A stretch of 64,000 nucleotides of DNA from NCBI RefSeq assembly GCF_916858675.1, contig NZ_CAKASM010000014.1:1-64000 (forward strand), given 5' to 3'. The position numbers and the translations under genes were made by a program. The stretch is from Sphingomonas sp. Leaf21. GTDB lineage: Bacteria > Pseudomonadota > Alphaproteobacteria > Sphingomonadales > Sphingomonadaceae. Each line of letters begins with the position of its first letter. Positions within the stretch are counted from its first letter, which is position 1. Positions 9,711 to 19,550 of the stretch are shown in pieces. The notes beneath the pieces were generated by a model. That model had not been told where the DNA came from and searched no databases. It was given only the letters and a program-made list of their open reading frames with translations.

Positions 9711-10439
9711 ATGGACCGTATCGTTTACGACCGCATGGCCGCGCATGATTCCACCCATTGGTGGTATCGCGCCCGCCGCGACATCCTGGCCGATTACCTG
9801 ACCCGCTACGGCAAGCTGCCGGGCGAAGCGCGCATCCTGGAGATCGGTTGCGGCACCGGGCACAACCTGCCGATGCTGGCGGGATTCGGCACGGTCGACG
9901 CGATCGAGATCGATCCGGCGGCGCGCGCGATCGCATCGGAGCGGCTGGGCAAGCCGGTCGACGCCGCGCCGCTCCCCGAACTGCCGGGGATCGAACGCGG
10001 CGCATATGACCTGATCGCGGTGCTCGACGTGGTCGAGCATATCGAGGACGACGTCGCCGCGCTCGCCGCGATGAAGGCGTGCCTGAAGCCCGGCGGCAAG
10101 ATCCTGATCGCGGTGCCCGCGCATCAATGGATGTGGTCGGCGCATGACGTGGTGAACCATCACCATCGCCGCTATTCCAAGACCACGCTGGTATCGGCGA
10201 TCGAAAAGGCGGGGCTCAAGCCACGCAAGCTCGGCTATTTCAACTCGCTGCTGTTCCCGCTCGCCGCCGCCGCGCGGATCGCGGGTCGGCTGAGCGGTCG
10301 CGACGACAGCGACGATTCGCCCCCGCCCGCACCGCTCAACAAGGCGTTCGAGGCGATCTTCCGGCTGGAGCGGCATCTGGTCGGGCGCGTCCCGATGACG
10401 CCGGGGGTTTCGATCGTGACGTTGGCGGAGCCTGTCTGA
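9711..10439 (+). CDS. Class I SAM-dependent methyltransferase
   Basis: A 242-residue protein with the SAM-binding motif ILEIGCGTGHNLPML (about residues 42-56), an acidic end of strand two in DAIEIDPAA, and the post-core VLDVVEHIEDD and LKPGGKILIAVPAH. This is the Methyltransf_11/UbiE-like group. The short HWWYRARRDI near the N-terminus and the HDVVNHHHRRYS segment are typical of methyltransferases found beside glycosyltransferase or GtrA genes. The substrate is unknown. It is four bases behind the GtrA gene, so probably the same transcript. Confidence 0.85.
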   Translation: MDRIVYDRMAAHDSTHWWYRARRDILADYLTRYGKLPGEARILEIGCGTGHNLPMLAGFGTVDAIEIDPAARAIASERLGKPVDAAPLPELPGIERGAYDLIAVLDVVEHIEDDVAALAAMKACLKPGGKILIAVPAHQWMWSAHDVVNHHHRRYSKTTLVSAIEKAGLKPRKLGYFNSLLFPLAAAARIAGRLSGRDDSDDSPPPAPLNKAFEAIFRLERHLVGRVPMTPGVSIVTLAEPV

Positions 10440-10504
10440 GGCCAAGGGAATCCCCCCGACGAATTCCGGTTCCGCTCCCCCGTCGAGCCGCCTAGGGAAG
10501 CCCC

Positions 10505-11614
10505 ATGCTGGACTTTCATCGCGCCGATCTGGCCCGACTGGCCGCGCGGGACCGTTTGCGGGTGCTGGCCCCGCAGCGGGGCAAGGACTTCGCTTCCAAC
10601 GATTATCTCGGCCTGGCAAGCCATCCCCGTCTCGCCGCCGCGATCACCGGGGCGATCGAACAGGGCGTCCCCGTCGGATCGGGCGGCTCACGCCTGCTGC
10701 GCGGCAATCACCCCGAGCATGAGGCGCTGGAGGCCGAAGCCGCCGCCTTTTTCGGCAGCGAGGCGAGCCTCTATTTCTCCTCGGGCTATGCCGCGAATGT
10801 CGCGATCCTGGCGACCCTGCCACAGCGGGGCGATCTGATCGTCCATGATGCGCTGGTCCATGCCAGTATGCGCGAGGGAATGACGCTGTCGCGCGCGCAG
10901 TCGGTGGCGGCGGCGCACAACGATGCCGACGCCTTCGACCGTGCGATCCGCGATTGGCGGGCGCAGGGCGGCAAGGGCACGGCGTGGATCGCGGGGGAGA
11001 GCCTCTATTCGATGGACGGCGACACCGCGCCGCTGGCGGAACTATACGCCGTGGCCGAGCGGCATGACGCGATGCTGATCGTCGACGAGGCGCATGCGAC
11101 CGGTGTCTTCGGCGAGCGCGGGCAGGGGCTGGCCCGCGCGGGCGAGCGCGTCATCACGCTCCATACCTGTGGCAAGGCGATGGGGTGCGAGGGGGCACTG
11201 GTCGCGGGGCCCGCGATCGTTCGCGACTACCTGGTCAATCGCGGACGGGGTTTCGTCTTCTCGACCGCGCCCTCGCCACTGATGGCGCGCGGCGTGCGCG
11301 AGAGCCTGCGCATCCTGGCCGACGAGCCCGAGCGGCGCACCGCGCTGCGCGAGCGGACGGCGCTGGCCGGGGCGCATCTGGCCAGGCACGGCGCGCTGGT
11401 GCAGGGTACGCCGATCCTGCCGCTGATCCTGCGCGACAATGGCCGCACCATGCGCGCGGCGGAGGCGTTGCAGGAACAGGGCTATGACATACGCGGCATC
11501 CGCCCGCCGACCGTGCCGGTGGGCTCGGCACGGTTGCGGCTGTCGATCACCCTGAACGTCGAGGCGGCGGATATCCTCGCGCTCGACCAGGCACTCAGCG
11601 AGGTTCTGGCATGA
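10505..11614 (+). CDS. bioF: 8-amino-7-oxononanoate synthase
   Basis: PLP enzyme that condenses pimeloyl-ACP (or -CoA) with L-alanine, the first committed step of biotin ring assembly. The 369-residue sequence has [55 protein letters not shown] and the PLP-lysine motif LHTCGKAMG, then STAPSPL. It leads bioF-bioD-bioA, overlapping bioD by four bases. No BioR- or BirA-like operator is obvious in the 65 bases upstream. bioB and bioC are not in this window. Confidence 0.97.
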   Translation: MLDFHRADLARLAARDRLRVLAPQRGKDFASNDYLGLASHPRLAAAITGAIEQGVPVGSGGSRLLRGNHPEHEALEAEAAAFFGSEASLYFSSGYAANVAILATLPQRGDLIVHDALVHASMREGMTLSRAQSVAAAHNDADAFDRAIRDWRAQGGKGTAWIAGESLYSMDGDTAPLAELYAVAERHDAMLIVDEAHATGVFGERGQGLARAGERVITLHTCGKAMGCEGALVAGPAIVRDYLVNRGRGFVFSTAPSPLMARGVRESLRILADEPERRTALRERTALAGAHLARHGALVQGTPILPLILRDNGRTMRAAEALQEQGYDIRGIRPPTVPVGSARLRLSITLNVEAADILALDQALSEVLA

Positions 11615-12231
11615 GCACGGTCATCGTCACCGGCACCGATACCGAGATCGGCAAGACCGTCTTCGCCGCCGCGCTGACCGGCGCGCTTGGCGCAAGCTAT
11701 TGGAAACCGGTCCAGGCTGGCACCGACGAGCAGGGTCATGGCGATGCGGAGACCGTCGCCGCGCTCAGCGGGCGGCCCGTCCTGCCCTCCGCCTACCGGC
11801 TCAGGACCCCCTGTTCGCCGCACCGCGCCGCCGAGATCGACGGGCTGACGATCGCGCGCGAGCGGCTGGCGCTGCCGCAGGTCGACGGTCCGCTGGTCGC
11901 CGAGGGGGCGGGGGGCGTGCTGGTGCCCGTCACGCGGGAGATGCTGTTCGCCGATCTGTTCGCGCATTGGGGACGACCGGTCGTGCTGGTCGCGCGGACC
12001 GGTCTGGGGACGATCAACCACAGCCTGTTGTCGATCGAGGCGCTGCGCTCGCGCGGGGTGCCGATCCTGGGCGTCGCGTTCGTCGGCGAGGCGGTCGAGG
12101 ACAGCGAGGCGACGATCGCCGCGATCGGCGGGGTGAAGCGGCTCGGGCGCCTGCCGCGCCTGGCGACGCTCGATCGCGCCACGCTGGCGGCGGCGTTCGC
12201 CGCGCATTTCGACGTCGGCGATTTCCGGTGA
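11611..12231 (+). CDS. bioD: Dethiobiotin synthetase
   Basis: ATP-dependent carboxylation of 7,8-diaminopelargonate to close the ureido ring of dethiobiotin. The 206-residue protein opens [17 protein letters not shown], the P-loop variant of BioD, followed by [19 protein letters not shown] and [15 protein letters not shown]. It overlaps both neighbours by four bases (bioF before, bioA after). Confidence 0.97.
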   Translation: MSTVIVTGTDTEIGKTVFAAALTGALGASYWKPVQAGTDEQGHGDAETVAALSGRPVLPSAYRLRTPCSPHRAAEIDGLTIARERLALPQVDGPLVAEGAGGVLVPVTREMLFADLFAHWGRPVVLVARTGLGTINHSLLSIEALRSRGVPILGVAFVGEAVEDSEATIAAIGGVKRLGRLPRLATLDRATLAAAFAAHFDVGDFR

Positions 12232-13490
12232 CCTCGCCTGTCTGGCATCCCTTCACCCAGCACGGCCTGGGTGAGCCGATTCCCAGCGTCGCCACGGCGT
12301 CGGGCGCGGTGCTGACCACGGTCGACGGGCGCGAGGTGATCGATGCGATCTCGAGCTGGTGGGTGACGACGCACGGGCACAACCATCCGCGAATCAGCGC
12401 CGCGATCGCCGCGCAGGCGGGCAGGCTGGACCAGATCATCTTCGCGGGCTGGACCCACGAACCCGCCGAAGAGGTCGCCGCCGAGCTGGTGCGGATCACC
12501 CCGGCCGCGCTGACCCGCGTCTTCTTCTCCGATTCGGGGTCGACCGCGGTCGAGGTCGCGCTGAAGATGGCGCTGGGTTACTGGCTGAACCGGGGCGAGC
12601 CGCGCGACCGGATCCTGGTCCTCGAACACAGCTATCATGGCGATACGATCGGCGCGATGTCGGTCGGTGCGCGCGGGGTCTACAACCGCGCCTATGCGCC
12701 GCTGCTCTTCGATGTCGGCACCATCCCCTTTCCCGGCGACGTGCAGGCGACACTCGACGCGCTGGAGGCGGCGTGTCGCGCGGGCGCGGCGGCGTTCATC
12801 GTCGAGCCCCTGGTGCTGGGGGCGGGCGGCATGTTGTTCTACGCGCCCGAGACGCTGGCGGCGATGCGCGGGATTTGCGCCGCGCACGGCGTGCTGTTCA
12901 TCGCCGACGAGGTGATGACCGGCTGGGGCCGCACCGGCACGCTCTTCGCCTGCGAGCAGGCGGGGGTGGTGCCCGATATCCTCTGCCTGTCCAAGGGGCT
13001 GACCGGCGGGGCGGTGCCGCTGGCGGTGACGCTGGCGACCGACGCGATCTTCGAGGCGCACTGGTCGGAAACCGACCGGTCGAAACAGTTCTTCCACTCG
13101 TCCAGCTATACCGCCAACCCCATCGCCTGCGCGGCGGCGGCGGCCAATCTGGCGATCTGGCGCGACGAGCCGGTGCAGGCGCGGATCGATGCGCTGGCGG
13201 CGGCGCAGGCCCGGCATCTGGCGGCGGTCGACGGCATGGCGGCGGTCCGCAACCCCCGCCGCTTCGGCACCATCGCCGCGTTCGAACTGGGCGCGGGGCA
13301 GGATTATCTCTCCGACCTAGCACCCCGTCTGCTCGCGCATTTCCGCGAGCGGAACCTGCTGGTACGGCCGATGGGCAACGGCATCTACGTCATGCCGCCC
13401 TATTCGATCACGCCCGACCAGCTCGGTGCGGTCTGGGCCGGCATCGGCGAGGCAATCGATCGCTTCGGGGATTCCGCCGGGAAGCTTTGA
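12228..13490 (+). CDS. bioA: Adenosylmethionine-8-amino-7-oxononanoate aminotransferase
   Basis: PLP transaminase that uses SAM as amino donor to make 7,8-diaminopelargonate. The 420-residue product begins VWHPFTQHG and has [58 protein letters not shown] and the PLP lysine in [10 protein letters not shown]. The GTG start at 12228 overlaps the bioD stop. Although it is third in the operon it acts between BioF and BioD. The gene ends 52 bases before the GH2 gene. Confidence 0.97.
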   Translation: MTSPVWHPFTQHGLGEPIPSVATASGAVLTTVDGREVIDAISSWWVTTHGHNHPRISAAIAAQAGRLDQIIFAGWTHEPAEEVAAELVRITPAALTRVFFSDSGSTAVEVALKMALGYWLNRGEPRDRILVLEHSYHGDTIGAMSVGARGVYNRAYAPLLFDVGTIPFPGDVQATLDALEAACRAGAAAFIVEPLVLGAGGMLFYAPETLAAMRGICAAHGVLFIADEVMTGWGRTGTLFACEQAGVVPDILCLSKGLTGGAVPLAVTLATDAIFEAHWSETDRSKQFFHSSSYTANPIACAAAAANLAIWRDEPVQARIDALAAAQARHLAAVDGMAAVRNPRRFGTIAAFELGAGQDYLSDLAPRLLAHFRERNLLVRPMGNGIYVMPPYSITPDQLGAVWAGIGEAIDRFGDSAGKL

Positions 13491-13542
13491 CTTTTCAACC
13501 ATTCATTTGCTTTATCCGGCGGCGATCAGAAGAGGAGCAGGC

Positions 13543-16500
13543 ATGAGCGTGGCGACGGCAAGAGCGATCGGGGCTCTGGCATCGATGACGGCGCTGGTCT
13601 GGAGCCTCGCCGCCTCCGCGCAGACGGTGCCCGCGTCGCCCGCCGCCGCGCCGTCGACGCCGCTGGGGCCGATCAACGCCGACCTGCCGCCGGGGGGCGA
13701 CAGCTATCGCCGGGCGATCGTCGCGACGCCGGTCGCCGCCCCCAACTGGACGCTGTCCGCCTGGGTCCAGCCGCGCGGCGTCGACGGCAAGGGCACGACG
13801 ATGCTGATCGGTGGCTTCGGCAACCCGGCATCGGGGCCGCGCCGCTATCTCGCGCTGGTCGATGGCCAGCCCGCGCTCGTCACCGAGGCGGGCGTGGTGC
13901 AGGGCGGCGGCACCGCCGATCGCAACAAATGGGTCAATATCGCCGCCAGCTATGACGGAAAGGTGGTGCGGCTGTTCGTCGGCGGCCGACAGGTGGTGCA
14001 ACGCGCGCTGACCCTCGAACCGGTCACCGGCGTCGCGACGCTGGCACCGCGCGACTATCAGCCGGTGTTCGCGGGCAAGATCATCGACTTCCGCATGGTG
14101 CGCGAGGTCGTCGATCCGCTGACCATCCGCGTCGCCGCCCGGCGGGCGCCCGATCCGGCGAAGATGGCGCTGCAGACCGGCAGCCCGAGCTGGCCGTTCC
14201 AGACCCGCCAGATGCAGGGGCAGACCACCCCGCAGGACGCCTGGACGCTGCCCCAGTCCAAGGCGCCGATCCCGACCAGCGGCACGGCCAGGCCCGAGCC
14301 AAAGGATCCCGCGCTCGTCTCCACCGCCACGGGCCAGTGGGCGGTGAATGGCTGGCGACTGATCGAGGCGGCGAAGGTCGGCCCCGGCGGCGCGGACCTG
14401 TCGCAGGGGAATTTCGACTCGAGCAAATGGTATGCCGCGACCGTGCCGGGCACGGTGCTGACCACCCTCGTCGATCGCGGCGTCTATCCCGATCCCTCGG
14501 TGGGGCTCAACAACCTCGCCATCCCCGAGACGCTGGCGCGACAGGATTACTGGTATCGCACCGAGTTCGACACGCCCGCGGAGGCGGCCGGGCGGACCAT
14601 GTGGCTGACCTTCAACGGCGTGAATTATTCGGCCGAGGTGTGGGTCAACGGCCGGTCGGTGGGCACGATGAAGGGCGCCTTCATCCGTGGCCGCTTCCCC
14701 GTGACGCTGGCCGCCGGGCGCAATGCGATCGCGGTGCGGGTCTCGCCGCCGCCACATCCGGGCATCGCGCACGAGGAATCGATGACGGCGGGTGTCGGCG
14801 AGAATGGCGGCGTCCAGATGCTCGACGGTCCGACCTTCGTCGCGACCGAGGGGTGGGACTGGATCCCGAGCGTCCGCGACCGCAATACCGGGCTGTGGCA
14901 GGGCGTGACGCTGGCCGCGACCGGCCCGGCGGTGATCGGCGACCCGCAGGTCGTCACCACTTTGCCCAAGCCCGACAATTCGGTCGCCGATGTCGAGATC
15001 GCGGTGCCCGTCACCAATAACGGCCAGGCGCCCGTGACGGCGACGGTGCGCGCGGTGTTCGACGATGTCGTCGTGGAAAAGCCGGTGACGGTCGCCCCCG
15101 GCCAGACGATCCGCGCGCTCCTGTCGCCCGCCGAGTTCCCGCAGCTTTCGGTCAAGAACCCCCGGCTCTGGTGGCCCAATGGCTATGGCGACCCGGCCCT
15201 GCACGGGCTTGCGATCACCGCGGCGGTCGACGGCGCGCTGTCGGACTCCAAATCGCTCCGCTTCGGTATGCGGCAGGTGACCTATGACCTGTCGCTGTTC
15301 GACAATGACGGCGATCTGGAGCGGGTGACGCTCGATCTCAATCGCGTGCGTGGCGGCCAGCGGGTGGTCGACACCAGCCATGCGGCGATCCGCACGACCG
15401 CCAATGGCTGGGCGATGAGCTTCAGCCCCGGCGGCGACCAGTCGGCGGCGGTCAGCAAGCCGCAGGACGACCCCCGGCTCGCCCCCTATCTCGTGCTGCG
15501 CGTCAACGGGGTGCGGATCGCGGCGCGCGGCGGCAATATCGGCATGGACGACTTCATGAAGCGCGTCGACCGCGCGCATCTGGAGCCGTTCTTCCGCCTC
15601 CACCGCGACGCGCATCTCAACATCGTCCGCAACTGGGTGGGCCAGAATACCGAGGAGAGCTTCTTCGACCTGGCCGACGAATATGGCCTGATGGTGCTGT
15701 CCGATTTCTGGGAGTCGACCCAGGATTACAATATGGAGGCGGAGGATCCCCAATTCTTCCTCGCCAACGCGGCCGATGTCGTCCGCCGCTATCGCAACCA
15801 CCCCTCGATCGTCGCCTGGTTCGGGCGCAACGAGGGCGTGCCGCAGCCGATCCTGAATACCGGGCTGGACACGCTGCTGCGCGCCGAGGACGGCACGCGG
15901 CTCTACATGCCGTCCTCCAACGCGGTGAATTTGCAGGGGTCGGGGCCGTATAACTGGCGGCCGCCGGTCGAATATTTCACCGACCACGCCAAGGGCTTCT
16001 CGGTCGAGGTCGGCACCCCGTCGCTCCCCACGCTCGAATCCTGGAAGCGCGCCATTCCGGCCGAGGCGGATCGCTGGCCGATCGGCGATGTCTGGGCCTA
16101 TCACGACTGGCACCAGACCGGGAACGGCGCGGTGAAGACCTATATGGACGCGCTCGAGCGCCGGTTCGGCCCGTCGACCGGCCTGGCCGATTTCGAGCGC
16201 AAGGCGCAGATGATGGAGTATGAATCCTATCGCGCCATTTTCGAGGGGATGAACGCGGGTCTGTGGACCGAGAATTCGGGACGGATGCTGTGGATGACGC
16301 AACCCGCCTGGCCGTCCTCGGCGTGGCAGATCTTCTCGTCCGACTATGACACCCATGCCGCCTTCTACGGGGTCAAGAAGGCCGCCGAGCCGATCCACGT
16401 CCAGATGAACTTGCCCGACCACCGCGTCGTCCTCATCAACAACACGCGCGACGCGCTGAAGGGCGTGCAGGTGCGTGCGAAGATCGTCGGGCTCGACGGC

Positions 16501-16998
16501 CGGTCGGAGGGCGAGCAGGAGGCGAAGGTCGTCGCCAATGCCGAGGGGGTGACGCCGGTCCTGGCCCTCGACCTCGCCTCCGCGATGAAGCGCGGTCCGG
16601 TGCTCGTCCGACTGGAGGCGACCGACGCGGGCGGGCAGGTCCTGTCGACCAACAGCTATTGGCAGGCGCAGGACGATGCGGGCTATCGCGCGCTGACCGG
16701 CATGGCGGCGGCGACGGTGACCGCTACGACCAGCCTCCAGGGCGAGGGCGAGGAGACGCTGGCCAACGTCACGCTGACCAATACCGGCCAGGTGCCCGCG
16801 ATCGAGACCAAGCTGACCGTGATGAACGCCGACGGCACCCAGGTGCTGCCCGCCTATTTCAGCGACAATTACGTCACCCTGCTGCCGGGAGAATCGCGCG
16901 TGATCGAAATACGCTATCCGACCGCGAAGGCGGACAAGCCCGGCGTGACCCTGCGCGGCTGGAACGTCGCGGCGGGCCAGGTGGACCTGCGTCCGTGA
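13543..16998 (+). CDS. Secreted glycoside hydrolase family 2 protein with N-terminal LamG-like domain
   Basis: A 1151-residue exported enzyme. A signal peptide ending near ASAQT (about residue 28) is followed by a LamG-like lectin domain (about 60-215), a proline-rich linker, a GH2 jelly-roll domain (about 290-460), an immunoglobulin-like domain, and a TIM barrel (about 620-950). The barrel includes NIVRNWVGQNTEESFFDLAD and WFGRNEG, where E764 is the likely acid/base. The layout resembles exo-beta-glucosaminidase and beta-mannosidase subfamilies rather than beta-galactosidase; the substrate is not certain. The ATG at 13543 gives the signal peptide. An SGNH esterase overlaps by four bases, suggesting joint attack on a decorated polysaccharide. 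Confidence 0.85.
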   Translation: MSVATARAIGALASMTALVWSLAASAQTVPASPAAAPSTPLGPINADLPPGGDSYRRAIVATPVAAPNWTLSAWVQPRGVDGKGTTMLIGGFGNPASGPRRYLALVDGQPALVTEAGVVQGGGTADRNKWVNIAASYDGKVVRLFVGGRQVVQRALTLEPVTGVATLAPRDYQPVFAGKIIDFRMVREVVDPLTIRVAARRAPDPAKMALQTGSPSWPFQTRQMQGQTTPQDAWTLPQSKAPIPTSGTARPEPKDPALVSTATGQWAVNGWRLIEAAKVGPGGADLSQGNFDSSKWYAATVPGTVLTTLVDRGVYPDPSVGLNNLAIPETLARQDYWYRTEFDTPAEAAGRTMWLTFNGVNYSAEVWVNGRSVGTMKGAFIRGRFPVTLAAGRNAIAVRVSPPPHPGIAHEESMTAGVGENGGVQMLDGPTFVATEGWDWIPSVRDRNTGLWQGVTLAATGPAVIGDPQVVTTLPKPDNSVADVEIAVPVTNNGQAPVTATVRAVFDDVVVEKPVTVAPGQTIRALLSPAEFPQLSVKNPRLWWPNGYGDPALHGLAITAAVDGALSDSKSLRFGMRQVTYDLSLFDNDGDLERVTLDLNRVRGGQRVVDTSHAAIRTTANGWAMSFSPGGDQSAAVSKPQDDPRLAPYLVLRVNGVRIAARGGNIGMDDFMKRVDRAHLEPFFRLHRDAHLNIVRNWVGQNTEESFFDLADEYGLMVLSDFWESTQDYNMEAEDPQFFLANAADVVRRYRNHPSIVAWFGRNEGVPQPILNTGLDTLLRAEDGTRLYMPSSNAVNLQGSGPYNWRPPVEYFTDHAKGFSVEVGTPSLPTLESWKRAIPAEADRWPIGDVWAYHDWHQTGNGAVKTYMDALERRFGPSTGLADFERKAQMMEYESYRAIFEGMNAGLWTENSGRMLWMTQPAWPSSAWQIFSSDYDTHAAFYGVKKAAEPIHVQMNLPDHRVVLINNTRDALKGVQVRAKIVGLDGRSEGEQEAKVVANAEGVTPVLALDLASAMKRGPVLVRLEATDAGGQVLSTNSYWQAQDDAGYRALTGMAAATVTATTSLQGEGEETLANVTLTNTGQVPAIETKLTVMNADGTQVLPAYFSDNYVTLLPGESRVIEIRYPTAKADKPGVTLRGWNVAAGQVDLRP

Positions 16999-17747
16999 GC
17001 CGCCGCGCCTTCCTCGCCGTCGCGGTGGCGCTGACGCTCGCCGGGCCCGTCCTGGCGCAGCAGAAGGAAAGCGACAGCCAGCGCTGGGCCCGCGAATGGG
17101 AAGAGCGGTTGCACAACGACTTCGGCTATCTCGCGCGCTATCGCGACGACAATGCCAGGCTGACGCCGACGCCGGGCCATCCCCGCATCGTCCTGATGGG
17201 CGATTCGATCACCCAGAATTGGGCGGACCGCGCGCCGGGCTTCTTCACGACCGGGCGGATCGGGCGCGGGATCAGCGGCCAGACGACGTCGCAGATGCTG
17301 CTTCGCTTTCGCCAGGATGTGATCGACCTCCACCCGGCGGTCGTGCAGATCATGGCGGGCACCAACGACATTGCGGGCAATACCGGGGCGACCACCGATG
17401 CGCAGGTGCAGGGCAACATCATGTCGATGGTCGAGCTGGCACGGGCGCATGGCATCCGCGTGATCCTGGCCTCGATCCCGCCCGCCGATCATTTCGAGTG
17501 GAAACCGGGCGTGAAGCCCGCCGCCCGGATCGCGGCGATGAACGCCTGGTCGAAGCGCTATGCGGCGCAGGTCGGCGCGACCTATGCCGATTACTGGTCG
17601 GTCCTGCATGTCGGCGACGCGCTGAACCCGGCCTATGGCACGGACGGCGTCCATCCCAATCCCGCGGGCTATGCCGCGATGGCGCCGGTCGCCGATGCCG
17701 CGATCGAACAGGCGCTCGGCCGCCCTCAGCCGCGCAGAATGCGGTAG
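16995..17747 (+). CDS. Secreted SGNH/GDSL hydrolase
   Basis: A 250-residue exported esterase. After a signal peptide (SRRAFLAVAVALTLAGPVLAQ) come the SGNH blocks: GDSITQNW with the nucleophile serine, GISGQTT, MAGTNDIAGN with the block III asparagine, and DGVHPNPAGYA with the catalytic Asp and His. This subgroup includes carbohydrate acetylesterases, though platelet-activating-factor-type lipases share the motifs. The GTG start at 16995 overlaps the GH2 stop, so translation is coupled. The last 22 bases overlap the end of a convergent thioesterase gene. Confidence 0.88.
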   Translation: MSRRAFLAVAVALTLAGPVLAQQKESDSQRWAREWEERLHNDFGYLARYRDDNARLTPTPGHPRIVLMGDSITQNWADRAPGFFTTGRIGRGISGQTTSQMLLRFRQDVIDLHPAVVQIMAGTNDIAGNTGATTDAQVQGNIMSMVELARAHGIRVILASIPPADHFEWKPGVKPAARIAAMNAWSKRYAAQVGATYADYWSVLHVGDALNPAYGTDGVHPNPAGYAAMAPVADAAIEQALGRPQPRRMR

Positions 17748-18139
17748 TTCATCCGGGCGGTCGCGATCGGGCGGTCGCGATCGTCCTGCCAGGCGGTCGC
17801 CTCGACATTGGCGACCCGCTGGCCGAGGCGAAGGATGATGCCGACCGCGCGGGTCGGGTAATCGCGCCCGGTGCGCAGATAATCGGTCGTCACCGTCACC
17901 GGCTTGATCCGCGCAGCCCCCTCCTGCGACAGGCGGTGGGTCAGCGCGGCGATCCCCGCCACCTCCAGCAATCCCGCGATCGCGCCGCCCTGCAACAGGC
18001 CGGGCCAGCCCATGACATGGTCGCCGAACGGCATGACCAGCTCGGGCACGCCCGCGACCCAGTCGATCGAACAGCCGAGCAGCTCGGCATAGGGCGGCAG
18101 GACCATCGCCTGGCCGATGGCGGTGCGGGGCGGGCTCAC
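17726..18139 (-). CDS. PaaI family thioesterase (hotdog fold)
   Basis: A 137-residue hotdog-fold protein with the central motif HVMGWPGLLQGGAIAGLLEVAG, in which the loop ending at LQGG corresponds to the HGG(A/V) acyl-CoA thioesterase signature, and the strand VTVTTDYLRTGRDYP. It forms a pair with the gene at 18136-18558, overlapping it by four bases. The substrate is unknown; an acyl-CoA thioesterase role is inferred from the family and the nearby enoyl-CoA hydratase. Confidence 0.85.
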   Translation of the reverse strand: MSPPRTAIGQAMVLPPYAELLGCSIDWVAGVPELVMPFGDHVMGWPGLLQGGAIAGLLEVAGIAALTHRLSQEGAARIKPVTVTTDYLRTGRDYPTRAVGIILRLGQRVANVEATAWQDDRDRPIATARMNYRILRG

Positions 18140-18558
18140 GACTTCATCGCCATGAAGGTGCCCGCGACATGTGCGATCGGATCACCGGCATCGCCGTCAT
18201 GCGCGATCCCCCGGACGAAGGCGACGCTGCGCGTGATCCGATAGCATTCGCCGCGCCCGATCACGGTGCGTTCGGGCACCGCCGGGCGCAGATAGTCGAC
18301 GCGCAGGTCGAGCGTCACATGCGCCTCGAAATGGCCGCGCTTCAACCAGACCGCGACGCTGGTCGCCATGTCCATCATCGCGACGATCGGGCCGGAGGCG
18401 ATGACCCCGCTCGCCCGGTCGCCGATCAGCCGGGCGTCATAGGGCAGCGTCAGCTCGGCCCAGTCGGGCCCGTGCGCCTGGTAGCCGATGCCCAGATGCC
18501 GTCCATGCCCGCCGCCCAGGCCGCCCATCGCGACGAAGCGTTCCATATCGAACCCCAT
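18136..18558 (-). CDS. PaaI family thioesterase (hotdog fold), second copy
   Basis: A 140-residue hotdog protein with DRASGVIASGPIVAMMDMATSV, LDLRVDYLRPAVPERTVIGRGEC and IAHVAGTFMAM, similar in plan to its downstream neighbour but clearly divergent in sequence. The start is the ATG at 18558; an internal ATG at 18546 is possible. It is divergent from the enoyl-CoA hydratase with 48 bases between starts. Tandem, overlapping, non-identical hotdog genes may form a heteromeric thioesterase; that is inference. Confidence 0.85.
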   Translation of the reverse strand: MGFDMERFVAMGGLGGGHGRHLGIGYQAHGPDWAELTLPYDARLIGDRASGVIASGPIVAMMDMATSVAVWLKRGHFEAHVTLDLRVDYLRPAVPERTVIGRGECYRITRSVAFVRGIAHDGDAGDPIAHVAGTFMAMKS

Positions 18559-18606
18559 GGGACGATGGTCTACACGAGTGGAAAGCCAGCGCAAAAGGAG
18601 AGCGAC

Positions 18607-19389
18607 ATGCAGGACCGGGTGACGATCGCCGTGGATGACGGCGTGGCCGATGTCCGCCTGTCGCGTCGCGAAAAGCTGAACGCGATCGATGGGCGGATGT
18701 TCGACGCGCTGGTCGAGGCGATCGACACGCTGGCGGCGCGGACGGATGTGCGCGCGGTGGTGCTGTCGGGGGAGGGGGACGGCTTCTGCTCCGGGCTCGA
18801 CATGGCGGCGATGGCGGGGGGCGAGCTGGCGGGGCTGGACTTGTCGGCGCGCAGCCATGGACCGGCCAACCGGGTACAGCAGGTGGCGTGGGGCTGGCGC
18901 ACGCTGCCGGTGCCGGTGATCGCAGGCGTTCACGGCGTGGCATTCGGCGGCGGCACACAGATCATGGCGGGGGCGGATATCCGGCTGGCCCATCCTGCCA
19001 CCCGCTTCGCGATTCGCGAGGTGCATTGGGGGATCGTGCCCGATATGGGCGGCTTCGCGCTATGGGGCGGGGTGCGTCAGGATGTGCTTCGCGAATGGGT
19101 GTATACCGCGCGCGAGTTCGACGCGGCCGAGGCGCAGGCGGCGGGATTGGTCACGCGGTTGGTCGAGGATCCGAGGGGTGAGGCGCTGGCTTTGGCGAGG
19201 AACATCGCCGGGCGGAGTCCGGATGCGGTTCGCAGCGCGAAGCGGTTGTTCGGGACGATGGGAAGTGCGTCCGAGGTCATGCTGGCGACGGAAAGCGCCG
19301 AGCAGGTGGCGCTGATGCGGGGGGAGAACCACCGCGAGGCGGTGCAGGCGAACATGGCGCGGCGGCGGCCGGAGTTTCGGGACGGTTGA
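18607..19389 (+). CDS. Crotonase family protein (enoyl-CoA hydratase-like)
   Basis: A 260-residue crotonase-fold protein with VRLSRREKLNAID, an oxyanion-hole segment GDGFCSGLDMAAM, and HGVAFGGGTQIMAGADIRLAHP. The second acid region reads REVHWGIVPDMGG, so one catalytic glutamate of classic hydratases is replaced and the exact reaction (hydratase, isomerase or other) is open. The start at 18607 is preceded by AAAAGGAG at 18593-18600, a strong ribosome site. It is divergent from two thioesterase genes. Confidence 0.88.
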   Translation: MQDRVTIAVDDGVADVRLSRREKLNAIDGRMFDALVEAIDTLAARTDVRAVVLSGEGDGFCSGLDMAAMAGGELAGLDLSARSHGPANRVQQVAWGWRTLPVPVIAGVHGVAFGGGTQIMAGADIRLAHPATRFAIREVHWGIVPDMGGFALWGGVRQDVLREWVYTAREFDAAEAQAAGLVTRLVEDPRGEALALARNIAGRSPDAVRSAKRLFGTMGSASEVMLATESAEQVALMRGENHREAVQANMARRRPEFRDG

Positions 19390-19420
19390 GAGGGAGTTGC
19401 TCGCTATCCCCGAGCGATAG

Positions 19421-19520
19421 CCCCTCCCGCAGGCGGGAGGGGTTGGGGAGGGCATGGGGTCTCACCGAGCCTGTTGCCCGTGGCCTTCCCTCCCCCATCC
19501 CCTCCCGCAGGCGGGAGGGG
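19421..19520. repeat. Inverted pair of GC-rich palindromic intergenic repeats
   Basis: Two copies of a 22-base palindrome (CCCCTCCCGC-AG-GCGGGAGGGG) at 19421-19442 and 19499-19520, in opposite orientation as judged by their flanks: the first is followed by TTGGGGAGGG and the second preceded by CCCTCCCCCATC. The same palindrome recurs at 60988-61009 (diverged) and 61087-61108. The unit lies downstream of two converging genes and may help stop transcription. Confidence 0.8.
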
Positions 19521-19550
19521 CGTGCTGCGTGGCTTGGAGCATGGCCATAC

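Noticed and set aside
13495..16422. Long open frame (about 975 codons) antisense to the GH2 gene
   Set aside because: It is Arg/Gly/His-rich with no domain, a by-product of high-GC third-position bias opposite a real gene with clear GH2 motifs.
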